From assembly GCA_028692105.1 (NCBI GenBank), contig JAQUYC010000004.1, positions 1-64,000 of the forward strand: 64,000 nt of DNA, in the 5' to 3' direction. Of this stretch, positions 1-8,681 are shown in pieces. Made by a program: the position numbers and the translations under genes. Below the pieces are notes generated by a model, which saw nothing but the letters and a program-made list of their open reading frames with translations, was not told where the DNA came from and did not search any database. The DNA comes from Eubacteriales bacterium. Its GTDB lineage: Bacteria > Bacillota > Clostridia > Peptostreptococcales > Anaerovoracaceae. Within the stretch, counting starts at the first letter, position 1; the number at the start of each line of letters is the position of its first letter.

Positions 1-27
1 GAAAATGGAGAACGTTCAAAATATTGA

Positions 28-56
28 TTGAAAAAGCTCGAAATTAAGGATATAAT
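28..56 (+). promoter_or_regulatory. sigma-A-type promoter of the M23 peptidase gene
   Basis: TTGAAA at 28-33 and TATAAT at 51-56 are separated by 17 bases, a near-consensus vegetative promoter. The start codon of the next gene is about 70 bases downstream. Read directly from the sequence; activity is inferred. Confidence 0.6.
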
Positions 57-127
57 GCTATTGGCTAAGCAGAAACATACTCGGTTACATATGAAAATAT
101 CCCACGCGAGGTGGTTGGGGGAAACAT

Positions 128-2149
128 ATGAAGAAAACCAGAAGTCATAGCATAGAAAGATTATATCTCTTAAAAAAAGACAAGGTTTCGGAAAATTTAA
201 ATAAGTTTAATAATATGGACCAGAATACGTCAGACAGGGATATAAGTGATACTTGTATCCCTATTTCGCGTGTGGATCGATCCGAATTGAACATAGAACA
301 GGCCAAAGCCGAAATCGATAAAATGATCAACGAGAAGCTTGATAAAATTTCTACTTTGGAATTTATTGAACCGGAAATAGATGCAATGGAAAGAGAAAGA
401 CGAAAAGTCAGTGCAGAGAAGCGCATTGTCGATAGAAGAAATAAAAAGAAGGAAAGAAAAGCGGTCAATACTTCGCTTGATTCATCAATAGACAAGTTAT
501 TTGTGCTTTATGGAATAAATAAAACCGGACTGGTAAAAATATGCCATAAGATCCAACAGATAACCGGTGACTTTATGATTAATAAGACAATACTCTTGTT
601 TAATAAAGGTGCATACTGGTTTAACCAGAGGCTCGCACCACTGTTTCAGCGAATTAAGTCGAAACTGGGACTGAAAAAGAAAGAAGAAAGTGCATCTGCT
701 CAGATGTATCTCTTTATTGAGTCTATAGATAAAATGAACGAATCTGCAGACATTAAAAAAAATATTCTTATTAGAAACGTATACCGCCATATTATTCGTA
801 TACGAAAGCTTTGCAGAGGGAACAAAAAGAAGGTCTTGGTCGGATTTGGTGCAGGGGTTGCCGTGTATGCAGCGATCACAATAATGATAGGAGGCATGAC
901 TGCCTATGAATATATCTATAACGGCAAAGTACTGGGAATTGCAAAGAACCAGGAGGATGTTAATAAAATCGTCGATATTATCGGTGACAAGCTGAGTTAT
1001 CAATACAATGCAGAGATTACCATCGATAAGGAGAAAGATATCCGCTTTAAAAAGATTTTAGGATTTAATCAGGATATTGACAGCAAAGAGGATATACTGA
1101 ACAGGCTGACATATATGAGAGACATGAAGGCAAACGGTCATGGAATTTATGTTGATGGGAAGTTAGTGACAATTCTCGAAAGCAAAGAGTCAGCAAAGAA
1201 TGTATTAAATGAAATAAAAAACACTTATATAAAAGAGGATTCGGGTATTGAATATAAACGGACAGGCTTTGCCGAAAGCGTAGAAATCATAGATATTGAA
1301 ACTAAATTAGGAAACATACAAAAGAAGAATAATGCACTGGATTATTTAATGACCGGAGCAATTGAGGAAAAAATTCATGTTGTCCAATCGGGAGAGACTT
1401 TTTCAGAGATTGCTAAGATGTACGGTTTGAAACAAAGTGAGCTGCAATACTCCAATCCAAGTGTTGTACCGGAAAAACTGCAAATCGGTCAGGAGATATG
1501 TCTTAACCAGATTGTACCGCTTGTAACGGTGCAAACAATCGAGATTGAACAATACAAAGAGGCAATTCCATATGAAATAGCCTATGAGAATACAGGCAGT
1601 CTTTACAAGAATGAACAGACAGTGAAATCCAGGGGCACCAATGGGGAAAAGGATGTTGTGGCTGAGATTGTAAGAAATAACGGAATCGAAGTAAGCAGAA
1701 AAGAAATTAGTACAACCATTTTATTTCAGCCGGTATCACAGGTTGTACTGGTTGGAACGAAAGAACCGCCGCCATTGATCGGCACGGGAAGCTTTGTCTA
1801 TCCCGTCAGAGGAACCCTGACCTCACGATATGGAAGCAGATGGGGCAGACTTCATTCGGGAATCGACCTGGCAGCTCCTACCGGAACGAAAATTAAGGCC
1901 GCTGACGGTGGAAAGGTAACTTATGCAGGATATAGAGGTGCTCTTGGCTATATGGTAGCCATTGATCACGGTGGAGGCAGAGAGTCCTGGTACGGTCACT
2001 GTAGCAAACTGCATGTGAAAAAGGGTGAAAGGGTTTATCAAGGCCAGCACATCGCCAATGTAGGAAGTACAGGGAGAAGTACCGGCCCGCATCTTCACTT
2101 TGAAGTACACATCAACGGGAAATCAAAAAATCCATTGAATTATCTATAA
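128..2149 (+). CDS. M23 peptidoglycan endopeptidase with LysM and G5 domains
   Basis: A 673-residue membrane-anchored cell-wall hydrolase. The first 230 residues are charged and predicted cytoplasmic. A transmembrane segment follows at about 236-258, then an extracytoplasmic part with a LysM domain (from about 416, HVVQSGETF) that binds glycan, a G5 domain (about 466-545), and a C-terminal M23 LytM-type metallopeptidase (about 553-673). The zinc-binding motifs HSGID (from residue 576) and HLHFEV are both intact, so it should cleave peptide cross-links. The unusually long basic N-terminal cytoplasmic region is not part of the standard domain set. A GAGGTGG ribosome site lies at 108-114. It is monocistronic and convergent with the subtilase gene, with a terminator-like hairpin at 2230-2254. 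Family assignment is firm; its role (growth or sporulation) cannot be decided. Confidence 0.9.
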   Translation: MKKTRSHSIERLYLLKKDKVSENLNKFNNMDQNTSDRDISDTCIPISRVDRSELNIEQAKAEIDKMINEKLDKISTLEFIEPEIDAMERERRKVSAEKRIVDRRNKKKERKAVNTSLDSSIDKLFVLYGINKTGLVKICHKIQQITGDFMINKTILLFNKGAYWFNQRLAPLFQRIKSKLGLKKKEESASAQMYLFIESIDKMNESADIKKNILIRNVYRHIIRIRKLCRGNKKKVLVGFGAGVAVYAAITIMIGGMTAYEYIYNGKVLGIAKNQEDVNKIVDIIGDKLSYQYNAEITIDKEKDIRFKKILGFNQDIDSKEDILNRLTYMRDMKANGHGIYVDGKLVTILESKESAKNVLNEIKNTYIKEDSGIEYKRTGFAESVEIIDIETKLGNIQKKNNALDYLMTGAIEEKIHVVQSGETFSEIAKMYGLKQSELQYSNPSVVPEKLQIGQEICLNQIVPLVTVQTIEIEQYKEAIPYEIAYENTGSLYKNEQTVKSRGTNGEKDVVAEIVRNNGIEVSRKEISTTILFQPVSQVVLVGTKEPPPLIGTGSFVYPVRGTLTSRYGSRWGRLHSGIDLAAPTGTKIKAADGGKVTYAGYRGALGYMVAIDHGGGRESWYGHCSKLHVKKGERVYQGQHIANVGSTGRSTGPHLHFEVHINGKSKNPLNYL

Positions 2150-2150
2150 T

Positions 2151-2190
2151 AGCTCGCCCAATTTGTGAAACAAATTGATTTCTACTGCTA
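2151..2190. repeat. dispersed intergenic palindromic repeat, copy A
   Basis: Positions 2151-2179 are identical over 29 bases to the reverse complement of 38052-38080. The unit contains a small hairpin, AATTTGT-GAA-ACAAATT, and is followed by GATTTCTACTGC, a motif also present in reverse in the copies near 38.0 and 46.8 kb. It lies between the M23 stop and the convergent subtilase stop. Confidence 0.6.
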
Positions 2191-2197
2191 ATTCACA

Positions 2198-3349
2198 TCA
2201 TAAATTTAGAAACATCTTATAGTTTAAGAGACCGCAGCCTTGTGCATTGCGGTCTTCTTTGCTAAGTGGGAGTGCATCTCTGAGCAGGATCTTTTTTACC
2301 TGTGCCGGAGTTAAACACGGATTTATTGCATAAAGGCAGGCAGCCACACCGCTTACAACAGGAGCTGCCATAGAGGTACCGGACTGAACAGCATAGCCCT
2401 TCAGATTTTTTCCGTCCAAGGAATAGACCTCTACCCCGGGAGCAAGCAGATCAGGCTTGGCATCACCTGAAAACGTAGGCCCTCGGCTTGAAAAACGCGC
2501 AACTGTGATTTCACCATCCTCATCACATCGCGTCATATCGGCAGCACCTACTGTGATTACCATAGGGCTTATCCCCGGAGAATTAATCGTGAACCTGCCC
2601 GGACCGTTATTGCCGGCAGCGGTAACAACACTGTACCCACACTGGACCGCAGCATTTGCGCCTTTAACCAAAGGATCAGCATCTGACGGCGATTCTACCT
2701 TAATCCCAAGAGACAGATTTATTACACGAATATTATAAAGCGATCCATTGTTGACGATCCACTGAAGAGCAGCTAAAATATCCGATTCAGTACCATTACC
2801 CGAATCATCCAGTGCTTTAATGGCTATTATATTCGCACAGGGAGCGGTACCGGTATATTTGCAGGATGTATATCCGTTGCCCGCAATTATGCCTGCAACA
2901 TGCGTGCCGTGACCGTCATCATCATATGGCATTTCCTTATTTGCCAGCAGATCTTTGAAAGCAGTAATTCTATTGTTAGGCTTGATCAAGTCATAATGGG
3001 GTGCAACACCGGTATCAATGACTGCCACACCGACTCCTTTACCTCTCTCAGTGCTTCCGAATATCCTTTCCATATCCTCTTCAAAATTTTCGCAAGTTGC
3101 GCGCACAGATCTGGCTTCTGGAAATATAGGTGTTTTTGAAACTATAGCATCCTCACTGATAGAACCGATCATATTATTTTTTGCCAACTTATCTATTTTT
3201 TCTTTTGGAATTTCGACCGAAACAGCATTAATGAACGGCAGTTCATATTTGATTTGCCCATAATTTTCAATAATACAGTCTCTAATCTCATTAATTGTAC
3301 ACTTTAAATATATAATAACCGGGGTCATTTCCCCATCGTTTAAATACAT
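2198..3349 (-). CDS. S8 family subtilisin-like serine peptidase
   Basis: A 383-residue subtilase with the full triad: Asp in VIDTGV, His in GHGTHVAG, and Ser in SGTSMAAP. No signal peptide is visible at the chosen start, so it resembles intracellular AprX-like subtilases. The start at 3349 is preferred over upstream in-frame codons because the minus strand has GAGGGA about ten bases before it and the protein then begins with a plausible folded N-terminus. Residues before the catalytic Asp resemble a short I9-like prodomain region. It is divergent from the walRK-type genes. The substrate is unknown. The last codons encode a perfect inverted repeat (2230-2254) that can act as a terminator for the convergent gene. 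Confidence 0.88.
   Translation of the reverse strand: MYLNDGEMTPVIIYLKCTINEIRDCIIENYGQIKYELPFINAVSVEIPKEKIDKLAKNNMIGSISEDAIVSKTPIFPEARSVRATCENFEEDMERIFGSTERGKGVGVAVIDTGVAPHYDLIKPNNRITAFKDLLANKEMPYDDDGHGTHVAGIIAGNGYTSCKYTGTAPCANIIAIKALDDSGNGTESDILAALQWIVNNGSLYNIRVINLSLGIKVESPSDADPLVKGANAAVQCGYSVVTAAGNNGPGRFTINSPGISPMVITVGAADMTRCDEDGEITVARFSSRGPTFSGDAKPDLLAPGVEVYSLDGKNLKGYAVQSGTSMAAPVVSGVAACLYAINPCLTPAQVKKILLRDALPLSKEDRNAQGCGLLNYKMFLNL
2230..2260 (+). terminator. terminator-like hairpin inside the 3' end of the subtilase gene
   Basis: GACCGCA (2230-2236) pairs with TGCGGTC (2248-2254), followed by TTCTTT on the plus strand. It sits in the coding end of the subtilase and about 80 bases after the M23 stop, so it would end M23 transcription. 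Confidence 0.5.
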
Positions 3350-3486
3350 TGTGATCACTTCCCTCGCCTCATAATATGAATAAAGGCTTGGGCAAGGTGA
3401 GCGGATCAAGTAGTATGAAACATAAGACAGAATATTAGATACAAACACGTTATAAAGGCTGAAGAAGCCAAGAAAAAAATGGGTTT

Positions 3487-3515
3487 TTGACGAATTTGAT
3501 TTTTTTTGGTATAAT
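3487..3515 (+). promoter_or_regulatory. sigma-A-type promoter of the walR-walK operon
   Basis: TTGACG at 3487-3492 and TATAAT at 3510-3515 have a 17-base spacer. The promoter is 47 bases upstream of the regulator start. Confidence 0.7.
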
Positions 3516-3561
3516 AATTGAGCCGTTTATATGCAGGATCGGCGCAAGGAGGGGGATTTTT

Positions 3562-4260
3562 ATGGTATCTAAAAAAGTCTTGATTATTGAAGATGAAAAA
3601 TCCATATCAGATATAATAAAGTTTAATTTAACTAAAGAGGGTTTTGATGTTGAGACATCGTATGACGGACAGGAGGGGCTGACGAAAGCCCTGTCGATAA
3701 AACCTGATTTGATTCTGCTGGATGTTATGCTTCCTCTTATGGACGGTTTCCAGGTGTGCAAAAAGATAAGAGAGACAAGCTCAATACCAATTCTCATGCT
3801 GACGGCCAAGGAGGAAGAAGTGGATAAGGTGCTTGGCCTGGAACTTGGTGCTGATGATTATATTACAAAACCATTCGGAATGAGAGAACTGATCGCAAGA
3901 ATTAAAGCCAATATCCGCAGAACTGATCTTATGACAAACCTGCAGGATGTTCCGTCAAATGTTCAGGATTTTGGAAATCTTGCTATTGATTTAAATAGAT
4001 ATGAAGTAAGAAAGAATGAAATAGCATTGGAGCTTACTTTGCGTGAGTTTGAGCTTCTGAAATATCTTGCGGAACGTGAGAATAAAGTATTTTCCAGAGA
4101 GCAGCTCCTGGAGGAAGTCTGGGGATATGAGTATTACGGGGATATCCGTACGGTAGATGTAACGGTTAGAAGATTGAGGGAAAAACTTGAAGATGATTCC
4201 AGCGATCCAAAATATATCATGACTAAAAGAGGGATAGGATATTACTTCAGGAGGCCGTAA
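3562..4260 (+). CDS. walR: OmpR-family response regulator, WalR-like
   Basis: A 232-residue response regulator. The receiver domain (about 4-120) carries the phospho-acceptor Asp54 in LLDVMLP and the conserved Lys of TKPF. The C-terminal winged helix (about 135-230) includes the typical VDVTVRRLREK recognition segment. It most resembles WalR/YycF and PhoB. An AAGGAGGGGG site at 3546-3555 fixes the start at 3562; upstream in-frame codons fall in the promoter. It is six bases upstream of its partner kinase. WalR controls cell-wall hydrolase genes in firmicutes, and an M23 hydrolase gene lies nearby, but the symbol rests on similarity and no yycH/yycI genes follow, so PhoP-type function is possible. 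Confidence 0.82.
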   Translation: MVSKKVLIIEDEKSISDIIKFNLTKEGFDVETSYDGQEGLTKALSIKPDLILLDVMLPLMDGFQVCKKIRETSSIPILMLTAKEEEVDKVLGLELGADDYITKPFGMRELIARIKANIRRTDLMTNLQDVPSNVQDFGNLAIDLNRYEVRKNEIALELTLREFELLKYLAERENKVFSREQLLEEVWGYEYYGDIRTVDVTVRRLREKLEDDSSDPKYIMTKRGIGYYFRRP

Positions 4261-4266
4261 AGGGTT

Positions 4267-6096
4267 ATGATTGGGAAAAAGAGATGGTCAGGAATAAGAT
4301 GGAAAATTGTATTTATATACTTTCTTCTTGTCTTTATCGCAACTACGATAATCGGGGTTTTTATTATGAGCCAGTTGGAGGCGTATTATAAAAACTCTAT
4401 TCGGAATAACATGTCAGATCTTGTCCTGGAAAGTACACTGCTATCTTCCTTTACAGAGTACGATGATTTAATGAGCTATCAGGAGAGAATTCAATCAAAT
4501 GTTGTAAATTGGTCAAAAGGGATTCAACAGGAAATATTCGTCGTAGATGATGATTTTACGATAATCGCTTCCAATAATGAAAAGCTGGTATTGAAGAGTG
4601 CCGTCAAATTGCTGGATCATAGCATTATTCTCAGCGGCTTCAATGGTGAGATCGCTGAAGCAGACGGAATTGTACAGCAGCAGAATAAAGATCTTCCGGT
4701 CAAGAACATGGTATTTCCTATTGGAGAAAAAGATGATATAAAAGGCGTCCTTTATCTCAGAGAGGACATGACAAGTGTTTACGATACAATAGATCAATCA
4801 AAGATTATTTTTGTGCGGGCAATGGTCATTGCTCTAATTATAACGGTTGTACTTGGATTTTTTATCGCACGAAGTATAACCGTCCCAATCAACGACGTAA
4901 CAGAGAAAGCAGAAAAAATGGCACGGGGAGATTTCAGTCAGGAGGTAAGCGTCAAATCCGACGATGAAATCGGACGTCTGGCAGAAATGTTCAACCTGCT
5001 AAGAAAACAGCTCAATCAAACGCTATCTGAGATTTCAAATGAAAAAAGCAAACTTGAGACCATATTGCAGTATATGGCTGATGGTCTGATTGCCATTGAT
5101 TTATCAGGCCATATCATTCATGCAAATCCGGCGGCTATGGAGATGTTGAATATCGCCGAAGAGGATAAGGTGAATAAGCATTACGATGATACAATCAGAG
5201 ACTACAATGAGAACCTGACTTTTGACAAATTAAGAGATAATTGCAAGGACGGAGGAGCTGCTGATATTTTTACTTATAGCGGCTCAATATTTGCAGTGAG
5301 ATATGACAGGTTTAAAGATGAAAATGCTCAGGATGTCGGAATAATCATGATCCTCCAGGATATAACAGAGAGGCAAAAGCTGGAGAACATGCAAATGGAT
5401 TTTGTGGCAAACGTGTCTCACGAGTTAAAAACACCGCTTACCACGATAAAAAGCTACACGGAAACATTGATTTGCGGGCAGGTTGATGATAAGGAAACAA
5501 GCAATCAATTCCTGCAGATAATCGATGTGGAAGCAGACCGCATGAATCGCCTTGTGAAAGATCTGCTTCAGCTTTCCAGGCTGGATTACAAACAGGAGAA
5601 CTGGAACAAAAAGGAAAGCAATCTAATCAGCCTTCTTAAGTCAGTCGTGGCAAAGGTTGAAATGACTGCAAAACAAAAAAATCAGCATTTAAATTGTATT
5701 TTTGATGACAGCAAAAAGGTCATGTCGATGATTGACAGGGATGGAATCGAGCAGGTGCTGATGAATATACTCACTAATGCGATAAAATATACGCAGGAAG
5801 GCGGACGTATTGATATCGATGCGTTACATGCGGGAAAAAATGCGCTTATCATAGTTACCGACAATGGGATAGGCATTCCGGAAAAGGAACTATCCCGAGT
5901 ATTTGAACGGTTTTTCAGGGTGGATAAAGCCCGCTCCAGAGCCATGGGGGGTACGGGCTTAGGTCTGGCTATATCAAAACAGATAGTAGAGGAACACAAC
6001 GGGAGCATTGAACTTGATAGTAAAGAAGGAAGAGGAACAAGAGTAACCATTTCTTTGCCCCTGTCTCACATCAGAGGAAAAAGGAATATAGAGTGA
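4267..6096 (+). CDS. walK: sensor histidine kinase, WalK/PhoR-like
   Basis: A 609-residue membrane kinase. It has two transmembrane segments (about 12-34 and 181-201) bracketing an extracellular sensor region, then HAMP (about 200-255), PAS (about 260-365), HisKA with His385 in VSHELKTPL, and a HATPase domain with the N box (LMNILTNAIKY), DNGIGIP and GTGLGLAI. All catalytic motifs are intact. The architecture TM-sensor-TM-HAMP-PAS-HisKA-HATPase matches WalK and PhoR. It is co-transcribed with the upstream regulator and ends just before the hairpin at 6106-6140. Confidence 0.85.
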   Translation: MIGKKRWSGIRWKIVFIYFLLVFIATTIIGVFIMSQLEAYYKNSIRNNMSDLVLESTLLSSFTEYDDLMSYQERIQSNVVNWSKGIQQEIFVVDDDFTIIASNNEKLVLKSAVKLLDHSIILSGFNGEIAEADGIVQQQNKDLPVKNMVFPIGEKDDIKGVLYLREDMTSVYDTIDQSKIIFVRAMVIALIITVVLGFFIARSITVPINDVTEKAEKMARGDFSQEVSVKSDDEIGRLAEMFNLLRKQLNQTLSEISNEKSKLETILQYMADGLIAIDLSGHIIHANPAAMEMLNIAEEDKVNKHYDDTIRDYNENLTFDKLRDNCKDGGAADIFTYSGSIFAVRYDRFKDENAQDVGIIMILQDITERQKLENMQMDFVANVSHELKTPLTTIKSYTETLICGQVDDKETSNQFLQIIDVEADRMNRLVKDLLQLSRLDYKQENWNKKESNLISLLKSVVAKVEMTAKQKNQHLNCIFDDSKKVMSMIDRDGIEQVLMNILTNAIKYTQEGGRIDIDALHAGKNALIIVTDNGIGIPEKELSRVFERFFRVDKARSRAMGGTGLGLAISKQIVEEHNGSIELDSKEGRGTRVTISLPLSHIRGKRNIE

Positions 6097-6105
6097 ATAA
6101 TTGAG

Positions 6106-6140
6106 CACCCCCTATAATATATTAAAAAGGGGTGTTTTTT
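6106..6140 (+). terminator. hairpin with T-run overlapping the yabP ribosome site
   Basis: CACCCC (6106-6111) pairs with GGGGTG (6129-6134), followed by six T residues (6135-6140) and then directly by the yabP ATG at 6141. The right arm also supplies the only purine-rich Shine-Dalgarno-like sequence for yabP, so the structure may both end walRK transcripts and limit yabP translation from read-through RNA. Confidence 0.65.
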
Positions 6141-6401
6141 ATGGATACACATGTTGTTAACATCGATAACAGAGAAAGAGTTTCTGTGACAGAAGTCATC
6201 GATATTGAAAGCTTCAACGAGGAAATTATCTTGCTGATTCTGAAAAATGGCGGCCTGGTTATCAAGGGAGAGGATCTCCACATCCAAAAATTAGATCTGG
6301 AGGAGGGAAAAGTCTTGATATCAGGAGCAATCGGCTCTGCGGTTTATACGGAAAAGAAAGATCGACAGGAAAAGGGCTTCCTTAAAAAGATTTTAAAATG
6401 A
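6141..6401 (+). CDS. yabP: sporulation protein YabP
   Basis: An 86-residue YabP/YqfC-family protein, recognisable by the beta-rich core with EVIDIESFNEE and the central GGLVIKGEDLHI segment. In Bacillus the yabP-yabQ pair is made in the mother cell and YabQ is needed for the spore cortex. The ATG at 6141 is chosen because the in-frame codon upstream lies inside the hairpin stem. The stop overlaps the yabQ start (ATGA), indicating translational coupling. Confidence 0.85.
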   Translation: MDTHVVNIDNRERVSVTEVIDIESFNEEIILLILKNGGLVIKGEDLHIQKLDLEEGKVLISGAIGSAVYTEKKDRQEKGFLKKILK

Positions 6402-6694
6402 ATCCTTCAGTCAATCCGCTGATTATTGATCAATCCTTCGAATTTGTAATAATGCTATTTGCAGGGATGACTATAATGCTGTTTCATGATATTTATATTA
6501 GAATAAGAAGCAGATTAAAGTCGGGAAAAACGATGGCATTCATTCAGGATATACTGTTTTGGCTGTTTGCAGCCATATTAACCTCTTCATTTCTGTATTA
6601 CTGCAGCTATGGAAGGCTAAGCATTCATGCGCTTATTGCATTTGGAGCCGGGGCTATATTGTGGAAAAAATTCATATGTGGTACAATAAGCTAG
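6398..6694 (+). CDS. yabQ: spore cortex biosynthesis protein YabQ
   Basis: A 98-residue membrane protein with about three hydrophobic segments and the YabQ-type start (FEFVIMLFAGMTIMLFHDIY). YabQ is a membrane protein required for cortex formation in endospores. It overlaps yabP by four bases and precedes divIC, the same order as in Bacillus, which strengthens the call. The length is shorter than the Bacillus protein but usual for clostridial forms. Confidence 0.85.
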   Translation: MNPSVNPLIIDQSFEFVIMLFAGMTIMLFHDIYIRIRSRLKSGKTMAFIQDILFWLFAAILTSSFLYYCSYGRLSIHALIAFGAGAILWKKFICGTIS

Positions 6695-6733
6695 AAAATC
6701 ACAACTAAAAGATCGGCGACAGGTGATCTTCTT

Positions 6734-7198
6734 ATGTTTAAGAAAAAAAGACGGCGCAGCAGAGAATACAAGAATAACAGCCAGGTTATAGATATAGAAA
6801 AAGCAAGGCAGGAGCGAAAGAGAAAAAGAGACGAGGCTGCAAACAAAAAGAACAAAAGCAAGAAAACAAAACACATTGTGACTGAACGGCAGGCAGGAAA
6901 AAAGGCCCGACGCAGATGGGTGTACTTTCTTGTTGCTCTTTTCATTTTAGCTATCATTGGAGCATCGGTTTTTAATATTGTCAACTTAAAACTTACTGAG
7001 GCAAGGACACTGGAAGAACAGCGGGTATTGCTAAATCAGAAGGCACGACTCGAGTTGGTCTATTCCGAGATCAACAGTCCTGAATATATTGAGCAGCAAG
7101 CCAGACAGCAGCTTAAAATGATCAAACCAGAAGAGATCCTGTATGTACTGCCCGAAAAGAAGGATCATGCAACCGAGGGCGGGATTGTACCGAATTAG
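6734..7198 (+). CDS. divIC: septum formation initiator, DivIC/FtsB family
   Basis: A 154-residue bitopic protein with a strongly basic cytoplasmic N-terminus (residues 1-58), one transmembrane helix (about 59-80) and an external coiled coil (about 85-120) followed by the family segment ending in IKPEEILYV. DivIC/FtsB joins FtsL and DivIB/FtsQ in the divisome. The gene order yabP-yabQ-divIC supports the assignment. An AGGTGATC site precedes the start. The long Lys/Arg-rich N-terminus is common in clostridial members. Confidence 0.85.
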   Translation: MFKKKRRRSREYKNNSQVIDIEKARQERKRKRDEAANKKNKSKKTKHIVTERQAGKKARRRWVYFLVALFILAIIGASVFNIVNLKLTEARTLEEQRVLLNQKARLELVYSEINSPEYIEQQARQQLKMIKPEEILYVLPEKKDHATEGGIVPN

Positions 7199-7206
7199 GA
7201 GAACTT

Positions 7207-7761
7207 ATGATTAAAGAAATTATCGTTGTAGAAGGAAGAGATGACGAAGCAGCCGTAAAAAGAGCAGTGGAAGCAGAAACTATCGCAACTCACGGCTTTG
7301 GAATCAGACAGGAAACTTTTGCGCGAATTGAAAAAGCGTATGCTGAGAATGGAATCATTATTTTTACCGATCCGGATTTCGCGGGAGAAAAAATAAGAAA
7401 AAGACTTGCTGAACGCTTTCCTAAGGGAAAGCATGCTTTTTTATCAAGAGAAGAAGCACTAAAGGACGGAGATATAGGAATTGAAAATGCTGCTCCGGAA
7501 ATGATTCAAGAAGCGCTAAAGAAGGCGAGACCTTCTATTGTCAATAAACGATGCGAGTTTCAGCAGGAGGATTTGATAAGGTATGGGTTGTCAGGTACTT
7601 CAGGTGCCGCTGAAAAAAGGGACAAACTCGGAAAGCAATTGGGTATAGGATACGGAAACGGCAAGGTTTTTCTAAACAGGCTTAATCAATACGGAATTGA
7701 ACGCCAAGAGTTTATTGATGCTCTCAATAAAATGGACAAGTTAAATGAATCAGAAAAGTAA
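7207..7761 (+). CDS. rnmV: ribonuclease M5
   Basis: A 184-residue protein with an N-terminal Toprim domain: the acidic VEGRDD motif and TDPDFAGEKIR provide the metal-binding residues. RNase M5 matures 5S rRNA. The DUF4093-type C-terminal half is present and the length is normal. It lies immediately upstream of ksgA, as in Bacillus, and starts nine bases after divIC with an AGGAGAA site. Confidence 0.92.
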   Translation: MIKEIIVVEGRDDEAAVKRAVEAETIATHGFGIRQETFARIEKAYAENGIIIFTDPDFAGEKIRKRLAERFPKGKHAFLSREEALKDGDIGIENAAPEMIQEALKKARPSIVNKRCEFQQEDLIRYGLSGTSGAAEKRDKLGKQLGIGYGNGKVFLNRLNQYGIERQEFIDALNKMDKLNESEK

Positions 7762-7784
7762 TATAAAAATTAGAAGGAACAAAG

Positions 7785-8657
7785 ATGAAACTGTATTCAC
7801 CATCAACAATAAATGAAATAAGGCAGAAATATGGCTTCAGGCTTTCCAAAAGCTTAGGGCAGAATTTTTTGGCTGATAAAAACATAATTGATAAAATTAT
7901 TGAAGGATCGATGATAGGAGAAAGTGATCTTGTTATAGAAATCGGACCGGGAATCGGCGTGCTTACCGCTGCGGCGGCTGAAAAGGCAGCCAAGGTTGTT
8001 GCTATAGAAATTGACAGTAATCTGATTCCGATTTTAGGGGAAACGCTCAGCGATTATGACAATATTGAAATTATTAACATTGATGTATTAAAGACTGATC
8101 TAAATAAAATATCGGAACAAAACAAGGAAATAAACGGTCAAATAATAGGCGGCGTTAAAATACTGGGTAATCTTCCTTATTACATCACAACACCTATCAT
8201 TATGAAAATACTCGAAGACAGGGTGGCAGCGGACAGCATCACGGTTATGCTGCAAAAGGAGGTTGCGGACCGGATACAGGCTGGACCGGGGAGCAAAACA
8301 TATGGGGCGCTTTCTGTAGCCGTGCAGTATTATTGTACTGTAACGCATGTGGCAAATGCACCTAAAGAAGTTTTCATACCGCGTCCTAAGGTTGACTCTA
8401 CAGTGATACGGCTGGATATAAGAAAAGAAAAACCTGTTCAGCTTTACGATGAAGACGTTTTTTTTGCAATAGTGAAATCAGGCTTTGGACAGCGGAGAAA
8501 GACTCTCTTAAATTCATTGACAGGAATTTACGGATTGACGAAGGATGAAGTTGCATCCATAATAAATATTGCTGGTATCGACCCCGGCCGGCGTGCGGAG
8601 ACGCTTAATATTCAAGAATTTGCAACATTGGCAAACACTATGAAGCCGCGAAATTAA
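7785..8657 (+). CDS. rsmA: 16S rRNA dimethyladenosine transferase
   Basis: A 290-residue KsgA/RsmA enzyme that dimethylates two adjacent adenosines near the 3' end of 16S rRNA. It shows the SAM-binding glycine loop (EIGPGIGVLT), the family N-terminus (KSLGQNFLAD) and the catalytic NLPYY motif, and a C-terminal helical domain. It is 24 bases downstream of rnmV with an AGAAGGA site. Confidence 0.95.
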   Translation: MKLYSPSTINEIRQKYGFRLSKSLGQNFLADKNIIDKIIEGSMIGESDLVIEIGPGIGVLTAAAAEKAAKVVAIEIDSNLIPILGETLSDYDNIEIINIDVLKTDLNKISEQNKEINGQIIGGVKILGNLPYYITTPIIMKILEDRVAADSITVMLQKEVADRIQAGPGSKTYGALSVAVQYYCTVTHVANAPKEVFIPRPKVDSTVIRLDIRKEKPVQLYDEDVFFAIVKSGFGQRRKTLLNSLTGIYGLTKDEVASIINIAGIDPGRRAETLNIQEFATLANTMKPRN

Positions 8658-8681
8658 CTAATTGGAGGCAAAATAACAATA

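Noticed and set aside
145-1003. Minus-strand open frames inside the M23 peptidase gene
   Set aside because: They are opposite a well-supported gene with full domains, have no ribosome sites and no recognisable protein features.
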